From Progne subis subis (Eukaryota > Chordata > Aves > Passeriformes > Hirundinidae), in contig JAKJHU010000039.1 of NCBI GenBank assembly GCA_022316685.1, positions 1,984,001 through 2,048,000 of the forward strand: a DNA stretch of 64,000 nt, read 5' to 3'. Of this stretch, positions 13,941 to 25,490 are shown one piece after another. The position numbers were made by a program, and so were the translations under genes. Numbering within the stretch: position 1 is the stretch's first letter; every line of letters starts with the position of its first letter. The notes under the pieces were generated by a model that ran no database searches, was not told where the DNA came from, and saw nothing but the letters and a program-made list of their open reading frames with translations.

Positions 13941-15382
13941 AAATCATAAACATAAGAGGAATAAAATGAGTCAAGCAATAGATTTAGGGGCATTTCCCTT
14001 GTAACACTCAAGCTGCTGCCATCATTCTTTTTCTACCTCAGCCTTTTCCCCTTTTGAGAAAAACAAAAGCCTTAGCACTCTTTGATTCTAAATTCTCTTC
14101 TTAATACCTTGAAATCACCTTGGTCTGGCCCAGTACTATCGTCTTTCCTTTTCTGCCGTTCACCATCTCCCAAGGAACCGAGGCCTGAGTTTCCATCCTG
14201 ATGAAAGGAAGAAATAAAGAATAAATGATAATGTTAAAACAACAGCAGAAGCATTATCAGGATAGGTAATTAATTTAAACTCGCAATAATTTATGATGAA
14301 ACCTCGATTAGAAGGGCTGTTGGTTACACCCAGCTGTGTTACTGCACTCAGATTAATGAACAAACCACCACATGTTTTGGTGCACACTGGCACAAAATCC
14401 ATGTCAGGGGAACCCTTTCAATTCAGAAAATGAAAGAAGACCATCATGGCTGCAAGAGAAGGTGTCTCTACATTTATCCAGTGGAAAAGGTTTTCTTTTT
14501 GTCTTGAATGTGATCTTTTGGCAATTTGCTCCTGCTCTCAGCAATATTAAACCTCAGTTTAAAACACCCCAGAATGTTTTCTGTGAGTCTGAACATAGAA
14601 CGTGAAACACTGCAGTTGCAAAATTTTAAATCTAATGTTCCAATCTTTTTAGGAAAGAGAAGTTCCAAAATACTTCTACAATGTAGAGTGCACCTTTTTG
14701 AAGCACTTTATAGAGCACCATTAAAGGCCAGTTTCTACAAAGAAATGTTCTGTTTCTACTTCCAAAGCACTTCCTGAAGGGATGTGCCTTCATCCAGTCA
14801 GGGAGCACACAGAACAATGCATAATGTACTACAGTTAAAACGAAGTGCAAATCTTGAAACAATGCAGAGAATGCAAAGCAAAATGAAAAAAATTCAGAAC
14901 CAAAAAGGGAATATGTAAGTGAAATTCAATCCTATATTCCTAGACTCTATCCTGTCCTTATCCCATTTTCACCCAAAAAAAAATGGGTTTGACACATTAT
15001 ATAATACATGTAAAAATCTCACTATTTATACAGAAACATGAAATTTTAATAGAAGTAGCATTTAATTGCAGAAGAAAAAAAGCTGACAATTTAGTCCCCT
15101 GAAGAAAGTTTCTCCTCCTGTTCATTTTTTCCCCTTTCTTATCTTTTTCTGTCCCTATACTACCCTGACTTCTCTCACTTTGTCTATGAAGATGAGATCT
15201 TTGGCTCCAGCGGATTCAGAAGGACTTTTTCCACTGACAGCCTTAAACTCCTTCAGGCAGAGGAACTGCTGTATATTAGACAGCAAATTTGCACACCAGC
15301 TTGAATACAAACACGCTCACAAAGCAGGATTTTGTTTTCTGTCAAATGCAGAGGACCTTAAACTTTAAAGGTGTTTCCTTAC

Positions 15383-15931
15383 CTCTAGTGCATTTGATGG
15401 TATCAAGTTCATCCCTTTATTCATGTAATAGAGTGTTTCTGGCACCTCCATGGGCAGCAAATCTTGAGACATATTTGCAGGATATACTTCTGGCTCCTCC
15501 ATGGGCAGAAATCCTTTAGACATGCTTTCAGGATCTGCTCCTAGCTCCTCCATGGGCAGAAATCCTTTAGACATCTTTTCAGGGTATAGTCCTGACTCTT
15601 CCATGGGCAGAAATCCTTTAGACATGTTTTCAGGGTATAGTCCTGACTCTTCCATGGGCAGAAATCCTTTAGACATGTTTTCAGGATCTACTCCCAGCTC
15701 CTCCATGGGCAGGAATCCTTTAGATCTGTTTTCAGAATCTACTCCTGGCACCTCCACGGGCAGCAATTCGAGAGATATATTTTCAGGCTCTACTCTTGGC
15801 ACCTCCGTGGGAAGCAGTTCTAGAGACATATTTTCAGGATTTACTCCTGGCACCTCCGTGGGCAGCAATTCTAGAGACACGTTTTCAGTATCTGCTCCTG
15901 GTACCTCCACTGGCAGCACTTCCCAAGACAT
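15383..15931 (-). CDS. Candidate first coding exon of gene C, encoding ~10 tandem 17-residue repeats
   Basis: From ATG at 15929-15931 (context gcaaacATGt, with A at -3) the minus strand is open for 183 codons. It ends MNLIPSNALE at a strong phase-0 donor, GAG|GTAAGG. The next gene C exon (5447) begins in phase 0, so the two could splice directly, leaving a ~9.9 kb intron. The product is almost wholly a 17-residue repeat: units 1-4 resemble MSLELLPTEVPGVNPEN and units 5-9 MSKGFLPMEESGLYPEN, acidic with recurrent LPME/LPTE. I do not recognise this sequence. It could instead belong to another gene or be a non-coding minisatellite; the plus strand is also open because 51 is a multiple of 3. Confidence 0.35.
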
Positions 15932-15955
15932 GTTTGCAGGATGTACTCCCGTGGG
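15437..15955 (-). repeat. 51-bp tandem repeat array, about 10 units
   Basis: Unit starts on the minus strand fall at 15931, 15880, 15829, 15778, 15727, 15676, 15625, 15574, 15523 and 15472, with a partial unit before the first. There are two subfamilies: units 1-4 and units 5-9. Units 6 and 7 look almost identical, which suggests recent duplication. The period is a multiple of three, so both strands stay open. Confidence 0.95.
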
Positions 15956-15971
15956 AGTCAATGACTTGTAA

Positions 15972-15978
15972 TTTTATA
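15972..15978 (-). promoter_or_regulatory. TATA-like element upstream of the repeat exon
   Basis: The minus strand reads TATAAAA about 41 bp upstream of the candidate ATG of the repeat exon, which would give a very short 5' UTR. The surrounding GC-rich sequence further upstream is consistent with a promoter. This is positional inference only. Confidence 0.25.
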
Positions 15979-16139
15979 AAGTGACCTGAGGCCCCACCCA
16001 TCTCATCTCTCTAAGCGAAGGACTCCCCTCCCACTGCGAAGGCAGTGGAGCACCAAGGATAGGCTGCTCCAGGGAAGGACCTTAGAGCACAAGCAGCACG
16101 GACAAAAGGAATGTGGTACCTTCCTTTGGCTGGGAACCT

Positions 16140-16720
16140 CTCCTAGCCTGTGCCTGCGCCATGGGTCCTGCGCTGCTGCCACCCTTTTCTGTGTCTGCAC
16201 AGTCCCACCATGGAGGGTGCTGCCACCGAGGCCTGCTCCTTCAAACCCACTTCCTTCTTCCCTGCCCTGAGCAGGGACAGCTCCTGTAAAAGGGGGAAAC
16301 TGGACCCTGAAAAGGGCCCGTGCATCTCAGTAACTGGTGGTGACTTCCCTGCACGCTGGCACAGGCCTGGGCACTTTGGCGGGGGGGCCTGAGCTCGGCG
16401 CCTGCGGAGGGGCAGAGCCCTGTGCCACAGAGGACCCCTGGGGACGGCCACCCCCGCCGTGTGACAGATCCCTGCGTGGGCAGGCAGCTCCCAGCTCCTC
16501 CTGGGCTGCTCCCGTCCTTCCTCCCAGCGGGCAGAGGCCGTGGTGTGGGTGCAGGGCCGGGGCTTTGTTTTGCAGAGGTGAGCTGTAGAGAGGAGGTGAT
16601 GGACAGGATGGGAGCTGCGGCACCGGAGTGTGAGAGGACGGCACAGGAGAGGGAGGTGCGCGCTTGCAGGGGTACCAGAGGTCTATGGCTCCAGTCATCA
16701 CCGAGGACTGCTGCTGCACC
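16140..16720. promoter_or_regulatory. GC-rich, CpG-containing stretch upstream of the repeat exon
   Basis: Within an otherwise AT-rich window this segment is strongly GC-rich, and rows 16381-16680 contain about 16 CpGs. It lies 0.2-0.8 kb upstream (minus-strand sense) of the candidate first exon of gene C. It may be a small promoter-associated CpG-rich region. Open frames here on both strands are expected from base composition and I do not call them genes. Confidence 0.35.
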
Positions 16721-19700
16721 CAGCACTACCTTAAATACAGCAAAAAAAAGGGCACAAGGAAATACATAATAGCTGTGCAAAGCAGGTAGGAGTTATGCTT
16801 TTATACATTTTCTTCCAGAGAAAGGCAGTTGAACTTTAAATGACAACTATGGGAAACTCTTTTTGAGGTGAATGGAATACAGCATCCAGTGGTTAAGTTC
16901 TGTCACCTTTATTTTCCAGAGATTTGTTCAACCAAAGAACATAAACAAAAGAGCAGATGAACATCTCTAGGCTTACCCAATGGAAATTACCATCTTCAGA
17001 CGCAGAAAAGCAAATGAATAACTAGAAGCTTCAGTAACAGTAGGCTGTGTCATAGCATCTGCATTCCCAGCATGAAAAGTAGCTCTGCCCACACTGGAAG
17101 TACAAGAGCATCTTTTGGCCTCAGGTCACAGACACTCTGAGCTACATCCTGGAGAACTCCTTTTGCAGCTTAATTCAGAGAACAACAATCATTTGGGGAG
17201 GGAGGGGACTGTGGTTTATTTGTTTTGTTTTTTAAAATCTGGTCAGAAAAGAAGACCGGGTTGACCTTGGAAAACCTGCCATGGGATACTAAAAATACCA
17301 GGATACTTGTCATTAGAGCAGAACAACTTTCAAAAGGCTGGTTCAGAGAGCCATTAGAATAGCTGATGATAAGTGATAGAAAACCCTCTAAAGTCGGTGA
17401 ACCTTAAGAAAGCTGAGATTCTCTGTCATCAAGGAAACCTGTGGAGAAGAAAGATGGATTCTGTGTAGACTTCCATGTCTGCAGAGTGAATTCCCCATTA
17501 CAGGCACACTTGGCTATCTATAATGATCTGTATGGCCTTCAGCTAAATCAAGGTACTCTGTTCCCATCTGAGTCACTCCACTGGGAATGACATAAAGAAA
17601 TAAAACTGAAAGGTTCTCATTAACAACTGAACGAGTGCCATCTCATTCAAAATCTGAATGTACAAAGCTGGATGGTTTCAACTTGGAGAGTGGAAACCAG
17701 ATGCTTCAAGTGAAAATATTTTATTTCTTTACATTACATATTTCAGTAATTTGAGGACAAATGAGGGAAAATAACCCACCTGTTTCAAACACCTAAATGT
17801 AGCTGTCCCTGGCAGCAAATTGCACACTACTCCTTTAGCATAGTGATATCACAGTCTTATCTGTTTATCACACAGAATGTGCCAAAACCAGCACAACCTT
17901 GTACTTCCTCTACTGCTTAGGTTTCTTATTCATCCTGTAAAGCAGTTTGCAGAATCATCACTCACTTGGCAAAGGTACATGTATTACATCTGACTGCAGG
18001 GACAAGCTGTGGAGAAATGGAGGTACATGGCAAAATTTTCAACAAGTTCAAATGTAGCTTTGTGATTGCTCTTAATCACAGTCTTGGACTGAACCAAAAC
18101 CATAGACAATCAGTGTACTCCTAAATGCCTTGCAACAATATATGCTTGCCTAATATCAAACAGGCCAGGCCAGGCAAAATGAGCCTGAGATTATTCTGAC
18201 ATGTTGGAAGCACAACCAGGACTGGGTGTGACCACCTCACTATTCTCAGATGTATAAACACTTATATACCAAAAACAACACTGGAGAGCAGAGTTAGATG
18301 GGAGTTCTGGCTCAGCTACATCCTCTTCCTGCCAGAGAGGAGTTGTGTCTTTGGCCATCACTTGTGCAGTTAATGAAGGAAGGAGATTTGGAGCAGGAGA
18401 GAAAACTCACAGGAGACAGGGGCATTACTGCTGTTTGTTATCTTAACCCTGAAAAAAAAAGAAGAATTAATCTTCTGGGAAATAAATTTTAAACCAAAAA
18501 TATTAAAAGTACTAGAATGTACTTTTAAGAGTGTACTGAGAAAAGTATTGCATTTATATATCCATTGTATAGATGCATCAGCATTTGTATGCATCTAGTA
18601 TATAACTAGAACAAACCTCTGATACTGAGAGGTATTCCTTTCCCAGCAGAGAGGCTACCATAATTAATGACTTCATACATCATTGCACTCGCAGTTAAAT
18701 ACCTGTATACATTTCTTTCATGCTACAGTTACTGATGCACTGGATAAAGCCCAGAACTTACCATGCCAGTCTTAGAGCTGCCTAATTGAAGTGTAAATTT
18801 ATACTCTGCTTTATCTCTCTCAGATTTTATACATGTTACAAATGTACGGTCTTCAGTGGTTACCTGTAGATTGAGAAAGCCATCTGTGCCTGGAGTTCTC
18901 TCACTTTGGGATTTTTTCTGTACCTGGAGAAAGTTTCCTGGGACTACGGTTCTACGAGATCAGTTCCCAAAGTTGTTTGAATCACTGTTCATTCTCCACA
19001 TTGCTGCAGACAATGCAAGATTATCTTGTCCCCATGAGCTGAAAATCAGCACAAGCGCAATATGACCAGCACAGTTCTTCCTCCCTGTGCCCAAACCTAG
19101 CTGTGGGTTACAGGCCATCAACTTCTGCACTAGCAGAGATCATGGAGAGATTAAGAGTGACTAGAAAAGGTGTTTGTTAAACAACTGTGAAGGATTTTCT
19201 GAATTATTTTCTGTATGTGGGACCAAAGCATTTAACCTTCAACAAATTTTAGGCTATCATATTATCTGTTAAATGTCTAAACTAAGTTATATCCTATATT
19301 TACAAAGTAGATATTAAGTTAGAAGTAAATGCAGCTTAAGGAGGAATGTGGACCATGAGTTACTTTTAAGACTAGGTGTCATCCAGCTGAATAGCAGAAA
19401 TTGCAAAATTGAAGAAATAACTTGTTCAAGATTTAAGAGGGCATATTAATATATGTAGAAACTTGCAGCTCCTCACCTGATAGTTATCAGTCTCTAAGGA
19501 TGCTCCATTTCCTCAGCAGAAGAAAGAAAATAGGAAGGGAGCAAACTAATATACAGATTGTTAGCTGAGAGAGAGAAGGATAGATTAAGCAGTAGTTGGC
19601 AGGAAAAGTTAGACTGCTAGGGGCCATCTTTTCCCACTCTTTAGAGGCAGAAAAAAAGAAGAGAGAGCTGGGAGCTAGGAAGTTCTCATAGTGTGCATAT

Positions 19701-19828
19701 CAGGTAAGCCCAAATGGTCAGAACCATGGTCAGAACCTCAGCAGTAAGATTTAGTGCCGTGAAATTTTCTAGATTAGAGATTTTTAGTTGCTTTTCTTTT
19801 TAAATGACCAGTCTATTAAGACTGCTTT

Positions 19829-19887
19829 GTTAAAAAAACAAACAAACAAACAAAAAAAAAACTAAACAAACAAACAAGAAAAACCCA
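19829..19887. repeat. (AAAC)n low-complexity tract
   Basis: Repeated AAAC/AAACA units with long A runs; essentially A and C only on the plus strand. Confidence 0.85.
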
Positions 19888-22800
19888 GTGATATACCTTT
19901 ATCTCTGTTTTAAATGTTTGTGTCCACCACCTTTTAGTTCCTGATTTCCTCTTTCTTTTCCTCTTTCCAATCCCTGCCATATTTTCTTTACAATTGAATT
20001 CTTGGATTTCCAAGTATGTGTTTTCTTTCTTTGTCCATCTCAATACCTCATAGCTAAAATGCTATTTTTCACTTTTTCTCAGGTATTATAATTTCTTTTT
20101 ACTTCTATCCTTTCTCCCTCCTCACACTTTATACCATCTTAATCTTACTTAATCATTCTTAATCTTTCCCCTTTGTCTCATATCTCCTCTGTACTGTAAT
20201 TGTTCCTCCAGAAGCTTCAGGTCTGAATGATGAAGGTTTGGTCATATTTGGAACAAGCATGAATGCTACGAGCATTAGGGCGGCTGAGATCAGGCTGTGG
20301 CATCTGGATGAGGTGTCCAACTGCATGGAGAAAAGGAGATAAACAATAGTGGGTTGTAGGGAGTGCAGAGGAGACCCCAAGGAGGAAAAAACATGCGATA
20401 CGACAAGATGTCACATCCCCAGAGTTTTGTTATTACGAACAGGAGGTGTGGGAGGAGTGCTGGAGAAGTACTTTATGAACACTGCAGGAGTGCTGGTTTT
20501 CAGCAGGAGCCCTACAAGGGAGAGCTTTTCAGGAGGAATTCAAAGGTACATAGCTTCAATGGCATGAATGACACAGAACTCTCATTTTAACTGTTGACCA
20601 GCATACCATGACCAGGGCTTGAGGAAATAAGGCCCTGATGGCCTCCTCTGCAAGTGTTATCACTCTAGTAAAACAGTGAGATATTGCACATACGCAGCAG
20701 AGCTTTACATGTGAGCAGGTTTTAGCACAAGGTTTCTAAGATGGGAGTCCTGTTCTACCACCCACATCCTCCTATATCTGCTGTGGCAAGCATCGCTCAT
20801 GTGGTGCAACCTGCAGTCTCACGAATGACTAGTTCACTTCACTCAGAATGTTTGCAATAATCTCTTGTTTGATCACTCACAATACAGAACAGCACAAAAT
20901 GCTGCTGCCAACCATCCCACTAGCTCCTGTTTCTTCAGCGTCACCCCCCCGGTAGGACTGCCCAAGTTCTCACATGCCTTGTGAGGAGTTAAAGAATCCC
21001 ACTGCTGCTTTCCGTAGTTTCCTGTGATCTGAGTCATCTCACTGAGCTGCCCAGTTCTTCATGCACCTTTGTGATAATCAGAAGGGCTGGGGCACAGCTG
21101 CAATTGCATGCTAATCCCTTCACTTACTATAGATAATGAATAGGTAAGAAGGAAAAGACAGACACAGAAAAGATTCAAAACATACTAATTACAACTAAGG
21201 AGGTCAGCGTGTTAGTGTTTGTAGCTCTCATTGCCTCTTGTACCAAGAGTTCTATCTATTAAAGCATTTAGGAAAAATCAAGTTAACTCCTGCTGGTATT
21301 AACACCATGATACAGCATGGGCCTAGATTTTTGTAGTGCTTGTCTCCCCTCTAGTTAATTTTCTTCCTCAAAGGGATAATTCCATGAATTCACTCCTCTT
21401 TCCTGTAAAAAGAAACACTCCCAACCTGCAAAACCAAAAAGCGCTTTTAAATGCCCACATCTGCAGCTAGTTACCTAGATTCCTGTAATGCTTTAGTACA
21501 GCCCAGAGTCAGAGCATAGGAAGCATACCCCATTAAAAACTGAGCCAGAATGAAGCAATGCCAGCAGACGAAGCCACAAAAAACCTCCCTGCTGGCCTGC
21601 AAGGACAGATGACAAGGATCTTCTGCAGGTGTTCTGCTGGGAGGTGGAACAAGTACCCTGGCAGGTCAGCAGAGAATGCCTCAGTGGCGCACTGAGAGTA
21701 AATGGGGCTTCCCGCTGTTAAACCAGCAAACAAGAGAACATCAAGGGAAGCAAAGGGGTATAGTTAAAGGCAGGGATGGGAAGAGAGAAGCAGGCTTCTT
21801 GACATTTGGTGTCATCAAAGACTTGGATGGCAGGAGGAGGAACTTCATTTGCAGCTCTTGAAGGTGCCTGAAACCTCAGCGGTAAGATGGGCAGTTGGGA
21901 GAAGTAGCAAACACATGTGTCACACCAAATGGGGTTGTCATAATGATAACCAGGGAAGCCTGGGAGCGAAGTCGAGCTGGGACAGAGGAGAGGCAATGCC
22001 GAGAGGGACCAGATGACTCAGCAACAGAGATCACAAAGAGGGGAGTCCTTGATGAGCACCAACAAGTAAACAGCCATTTCAGCACACCAGAGGTTTGAAC
22101 CTAGGCTGCAAATTGGATGGAGATGTAAGGGCCTAGAAAAGCAGCCAGGGTAAGGACACAGCACCCCTAAGGGGGCTGAGGTCATCAGAGGTGAGCATGG
22201 GAGACTAAAGACAGCCAAAAATAGAGGAAGACAAGGCATAAAGGAATGATTGAATGAAGAGAGACAGATAGCAAGAAGGAAGGAAGAAAATTTCTCAGCC
22301 TTTTAGAAATTCATATTTCATTTTGAATTAAAATTAATTTTATATTTTTGCTATGATACATTTTTCATAGCTCTGTGTTTACCAATACGTTACTTCAGCA
22401 CAGACAAGCTGCTGCATTTTATTTAAATTGTAATTAAGGGCAACCGATACTGACTGAAGCATTATATCTTTTTATTTTAGATTAGAATCTTTGTTGTAAT
22501 GAAACAGGTTTACGCAGTATTTGTCTTATTAAAATTCTTCCTAAAGCAAATAACTATTTTGGTCTTCATCTCAAAAATGAGCAGTTTCAACAAATAACCT
22601 TGTGCTATTTATAGTAGTTCCATATATCCTATGTTGCTTTTAGGCAGGCAGGGACTGACAAAGTCATGTGATTACCCATGGATATCAGTGTGAAGCACTT
22701 AGATTGCCTTCTGAACACAAAATCTGTCTTTCAGTTTTTTTATGTTTTAAATCTCACAGCATCCCATCTTAAAATAACAAGAAATACTATGAAGACTGCT

Positions 22801-23581
22801 GAAATTAACAGTACATGGATAGTGAGCTGGATCATCTAAATACCATGAATGTTCAGTGGAGAGTAGAACCATGGATTAGATAGTTATACCTGCGCTAGAA
22901 AAGCTGATCCTGACTCAGAATATGGCTTGAAACAGTAATTTCCAAAAGATTTTCGAAAGCTAAATACTGCTGGTGTAATAAAACTTCTGAATGCAGAAGT
23001 GTAGAAAAAGTGTATTTTTCACATGAAGTCTCAGATTATCTTTTATGTTTAGCTTGGCATGCTATTTCTAGCAAAATTCCTTGCTGACATTATAGGAAAA
23101 TACAGTTTTCACGTTCTTTGAAATTCCACATTTATAATGTATTTTTCTATTGCGTTAGATTTGGAATAAATTAAATATATGTAGCTCATTGGTCTTCATT
23201 TCATGTACAATTTCCAGCAGTATAACAAATTTTAAAAGAATTCGTACTGTTGTGCCAGATACATGCATTTTAAAAACTTGTCAATAAACCCAATTATTTC
23301 TGACCTTCAATTTACTGCACACACACATATGTGCATGAAAAAAAATAGTCCACCAGCAGTGAAATCCAACATAAATAAAGCACAACGGTAATCATTATTT
23401 TGCTTGCTTGGTTGATCTAGGATCACCATGTGGTAGAGAGGAACCAAAGCCTGAGACAAGTTTATACTTTCCAAAGTCTACTATGCTCATTTGAAGACAG
23501 CTCTTGATTCTTCTCAAGAGAAGAATCAAAAAAAAACCCAACAAATACCATGCAGCTATCCTTCTGAAACTCAGGCGCGTG

Positions 23582-23587
23582 TTTATT
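23582..23587 (-). terminator. AATAAA overlapping the gene B stop codon (possible poly(A) signal)
   Basis: The minus strand reads ...AAAAAATAAACACG; TAA is the stop and lies inside an AATAAA hexamer. A T-rich tract (GTTGGGTTTTTTTTTG) follows about 40-60 nt further on. If used, the 3' UTR would be almost absent. The next AATAAA I found is about 1.1 kb downstream (22471-22476), which is the more conventional choice. Confidence 0.3.
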
Positions 23588-23791
23588 TTTTGTGCTGTCG
23601 TTTCTGCTCTATGGCCGAATTCAAAGCCTGAAGGATCAGATGTTCGTTGTTCTGAATGTTGTAGCTGGTCAGTTCTATCAGCTTGTCAAACTCCTCCCCT
23701 GTGTAGGTAAAGCTGTTTAAGCAGTAGGGGGAAAAAATGGTGGAAACATCCACATTGCCCTGTGCCATCTCAGCAGGGCTGCGCTCCACAC
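23583..23791 (-). CDS. PLA2G4E-like: Gene B terminal coding exon
   Basis: The exon is 209 nt, with acceptor TTTATCAG|GT. It encodes VERSPAEMAQGNVDVS, FDKLIELTSYNIQNNEHLIL and QALNSAIEQKRQHKK, ending in TAA at 23583-23585. The basic end resembles the polybasic tail reported to target mammalian cPLA2-epsilon to membranes. GVERSPxE is a close family match. An AATAAA hexamer overlaps the stop codon. Confidence 0.93.
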
Positions 23792-23998
23792 CTGATAAAT
23801 AAAGAAAAATCATCAGTGGGGTATAGATATGGTTCCACCTCCAACTTTCCAGGTGGGGCACAACATTACTCCTCGCTCCCTTGGCATTTGCATTTCTCTC
23901 CCATGGGAGGCACAGCAGGGGAGGGAGGAGACCATGCTACACCATGTCTCCCATCCCACAGCAAAAGAAACCCTTTGGGGAACCATCCCGTGGCTTAC

Positions 23999-24185
23999 CA
24001 GGCTCTTTGTATTTTCTGAAGGAGTCATTCACCAGAGGGAAAAACACAACAATCGGTGCCTCTGGAGTCTCTGTGTCTTCAAAGATGTAACACTCCTTTA
24101 GATTTTTCTTCTCTTCTTCACTCATGTGAATTTTGGGAAATGGGATTCCCTGCTTTTGAAAGTATTTGGAGGCTTCTTCCAAAGG
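23999..24185 (-). CDS. PLA2G4E-like: Gene B exon 19: catalytic domain, C-terminal part
   Basis: The exon is 187 nt, with acceptor GAATTCAG and donor G|GTAAGC. It encodes PLEEASKYFQKQGIPFPKIH, EEKKNLKECYIF and VVFFPLVNDSFRKYKEP. It is collinear with gene A exon 62947-63130. It lies downstream of the exon 18 frameshift, so it would not be translated in frame if that lesion is real. Confidence 0.93.
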
Positions 24186-25322
24186 CTGAATTCAGACAGA
24201 AAAGAAGAAAAGGTCAGAAATTCTGCCACACTCCACCACTGTTCCTAATGCATCCATCGAAAGACCTTCACAAAGATTTGGGAGCAGGGTTTGCTGTCAA
24301 TATTTCTTCTGCCCTTGTCTCTTACATGAGATATTAAGTGTTATTAAGAGAATAATTCAAGACTCAGCCTCCAACTTGCATTCCTGATTGGTGTTCTACT
24401 TTCTTCTCCTCATTAGCCTTTATTTCTACAAGATAGGTAAAATGTCCATGACTATGGGAAGGGTGGCCTAACAGCTTAGGATACAGAAAGATGGCTCTTT
24501 TGGAGAAAATCCTGAAACAAGTAAAATGGACAAGAACGTGAAATAGGACAGTTTGTAAATGCAAAATTGCAATTTTTTTTTTTAACTCAGCATATAGTAT
24601 TTAAAAGCCTCTGTCTTAGATGCCTTAGAATGATTCTGAAAAGTGATGTAAACAAATGGTGATCTGGGACCAAATACCATCTTAACTAAAACATTAATCT
24701 TGCAGGTGTGTTAGTAATTTTTGAAAGTAGGATTTTGCTTCCTAAGTCTGGTTGGCATGTATGAAAATTTTAGTCCTCAAGAATTTCTGTCTTATCCATA
24801 TCTAGTAACAGGATATATAGACCAGACTATTAGATGGTATCTGAAAGAGCAAATATTGTCAAAGGACAATTCTCTTCCGCAATTTAAAAAAAAATCCAGC
24901 TCTAATGACAACTGGACAAAATATTTCTAATTATATTGCATGTGGATAACTTTACATGAGCATCACAACACAACCATAATGAGTTCATCAGTAGTGGTAA
25001 CTAGTGTCTGATAAATACCCCATGTGAGTGTAATCTAGATAGCCAAATGGAGATCACAGGAGCACACAGGTCTAGGAGATAGCATTTAGCTATTAGAGGG
25101 TTAATTCAAATAAAATATTTTAAAATCTGATATTACTTCTATTCTCGGGGGATTTGCCAGCATCACTTGCAAGACCTAAGCATCTGCAGAGAGAGCTGTA
25201 GACCAAGGACCCTTCTCTCCTAGCATCAGTTTATTCTACATAAATTATTCTGAATTTTTATGAGTTAAGGAGGGCTAAAATGCAGCAGGTATTTATCAAA
25301 GAAAATAGAGCATTTTTCACAC

Positions 25323-25490
25323 CAGGGTCTGTGATCCCGAAGAATAGTTTAAGTGCAGGACAACATCCACTTTCCTCTCAGGCCTCATGAGTGGTGGATA
25401 GCTAATGTCGATGTACCCCGCCTGTGTCTGCCAGGCGCATGAACTCTGCTGTTTCTGTCAGCTGGTTGGGGAAATGGTCTAGTACAGTAT
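25323..25490 (-). pseudogene. PLA2G4E-like: Gene B exon 18: catalytic-Asp exon carrying a 1-nt frameshift
   Basis: The exon is 168 nt, with acceptor TTTTCTAG and donor CTG|GTGTGA. The first part reads DTVLDHFPNQLTETAEF, then LADTG, whose Asp is the catalytic partner of the nucleophile Ser. After it a GGGG run (25416-25419) holds one base too many. The frame in use ends at a TAG (25402-25404) five codons after LADTG, while the shifted frame continues with good family sequence (IDISYPPLMRPERKVDVVLH, then LNYSSGSQTL) to a donor in the right phase. One base fewer would make the exon 167 nt, the phase its neighbours need. This is a real lesion or an assembly homopolymer error. Confidence 0.88.

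Larger units (their letters stand above)
5448..15382. other. Gene-free stretch (presumed intron 1 of gene C)
   Basis: About 9.9 kb of AT-rich sequence. It holds a (TA)n run and A/T low complexity at 7564-7640, an AAC-rich run at about 8038-8062, and a short CR1 end at 13874-13940. I found no family exon and no recognisable coding segment. Short open frames here lack support. Confidence 0.5.
1..15931 (-). other. PLA2G4E-like: Gene C: 5' part of a third PLA2G4E-like gene (runs off left edge)
   Basis: Four C2-domain exons (5375-5447, 2035-2171, 1421-1552, 328-368) have exactly the lengths and phases of gene B exons 2-5. A candidate first coding exon made of a 51-bp tandem repeat lies at 15383-15931. 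The linker and catalytic exons would lie left of position 1; the next exon in gene B is about 430 bp further on, which falls outside the window. No lesion is seen in the part present. Loop 3 of the C2 domain reads YDEDFATPDD, so acidic calcium ligands are retained there. Confidence 0.85.
15979..23581. other. Intergenic stretch between gene B and gene C
   Basis: Apart from the GC-rich stretch (16140-16720), an AAAC-rich tract (about 19829-19887) and a possible distal AATAAA for gene B (22471-22476, minus strand), I see nothing specific. The moderately GC-rich segment at 21.5-22.2 kb has no family similarity that I recognise. Confidence 0.45.

Noticed and set aside
15437..15955. Periodic repeat considered as a CRISPR-like array
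   Set aside because: Units are contiguous with no spacers, the unit is 51 bp and diverges gradually, and the genome is vertebrate. It is a minisatellite or coding repeat.
15501..15971. Plus-strand 156-codon open frame over the 51-bp repeat
   Set aside because: It is open only because the unit length is a multiple of three and lacks stops on either strand. The minus strand has the matching splice donor and gene context.
16150..16780. Several 80-180-codon frames on both strands
   Set aside because: Overlapping frames on both strands in GC-rich DNA with Pro/Ala/Arg-rich translations reflect base composition; no start or splice structure supports any one of them.
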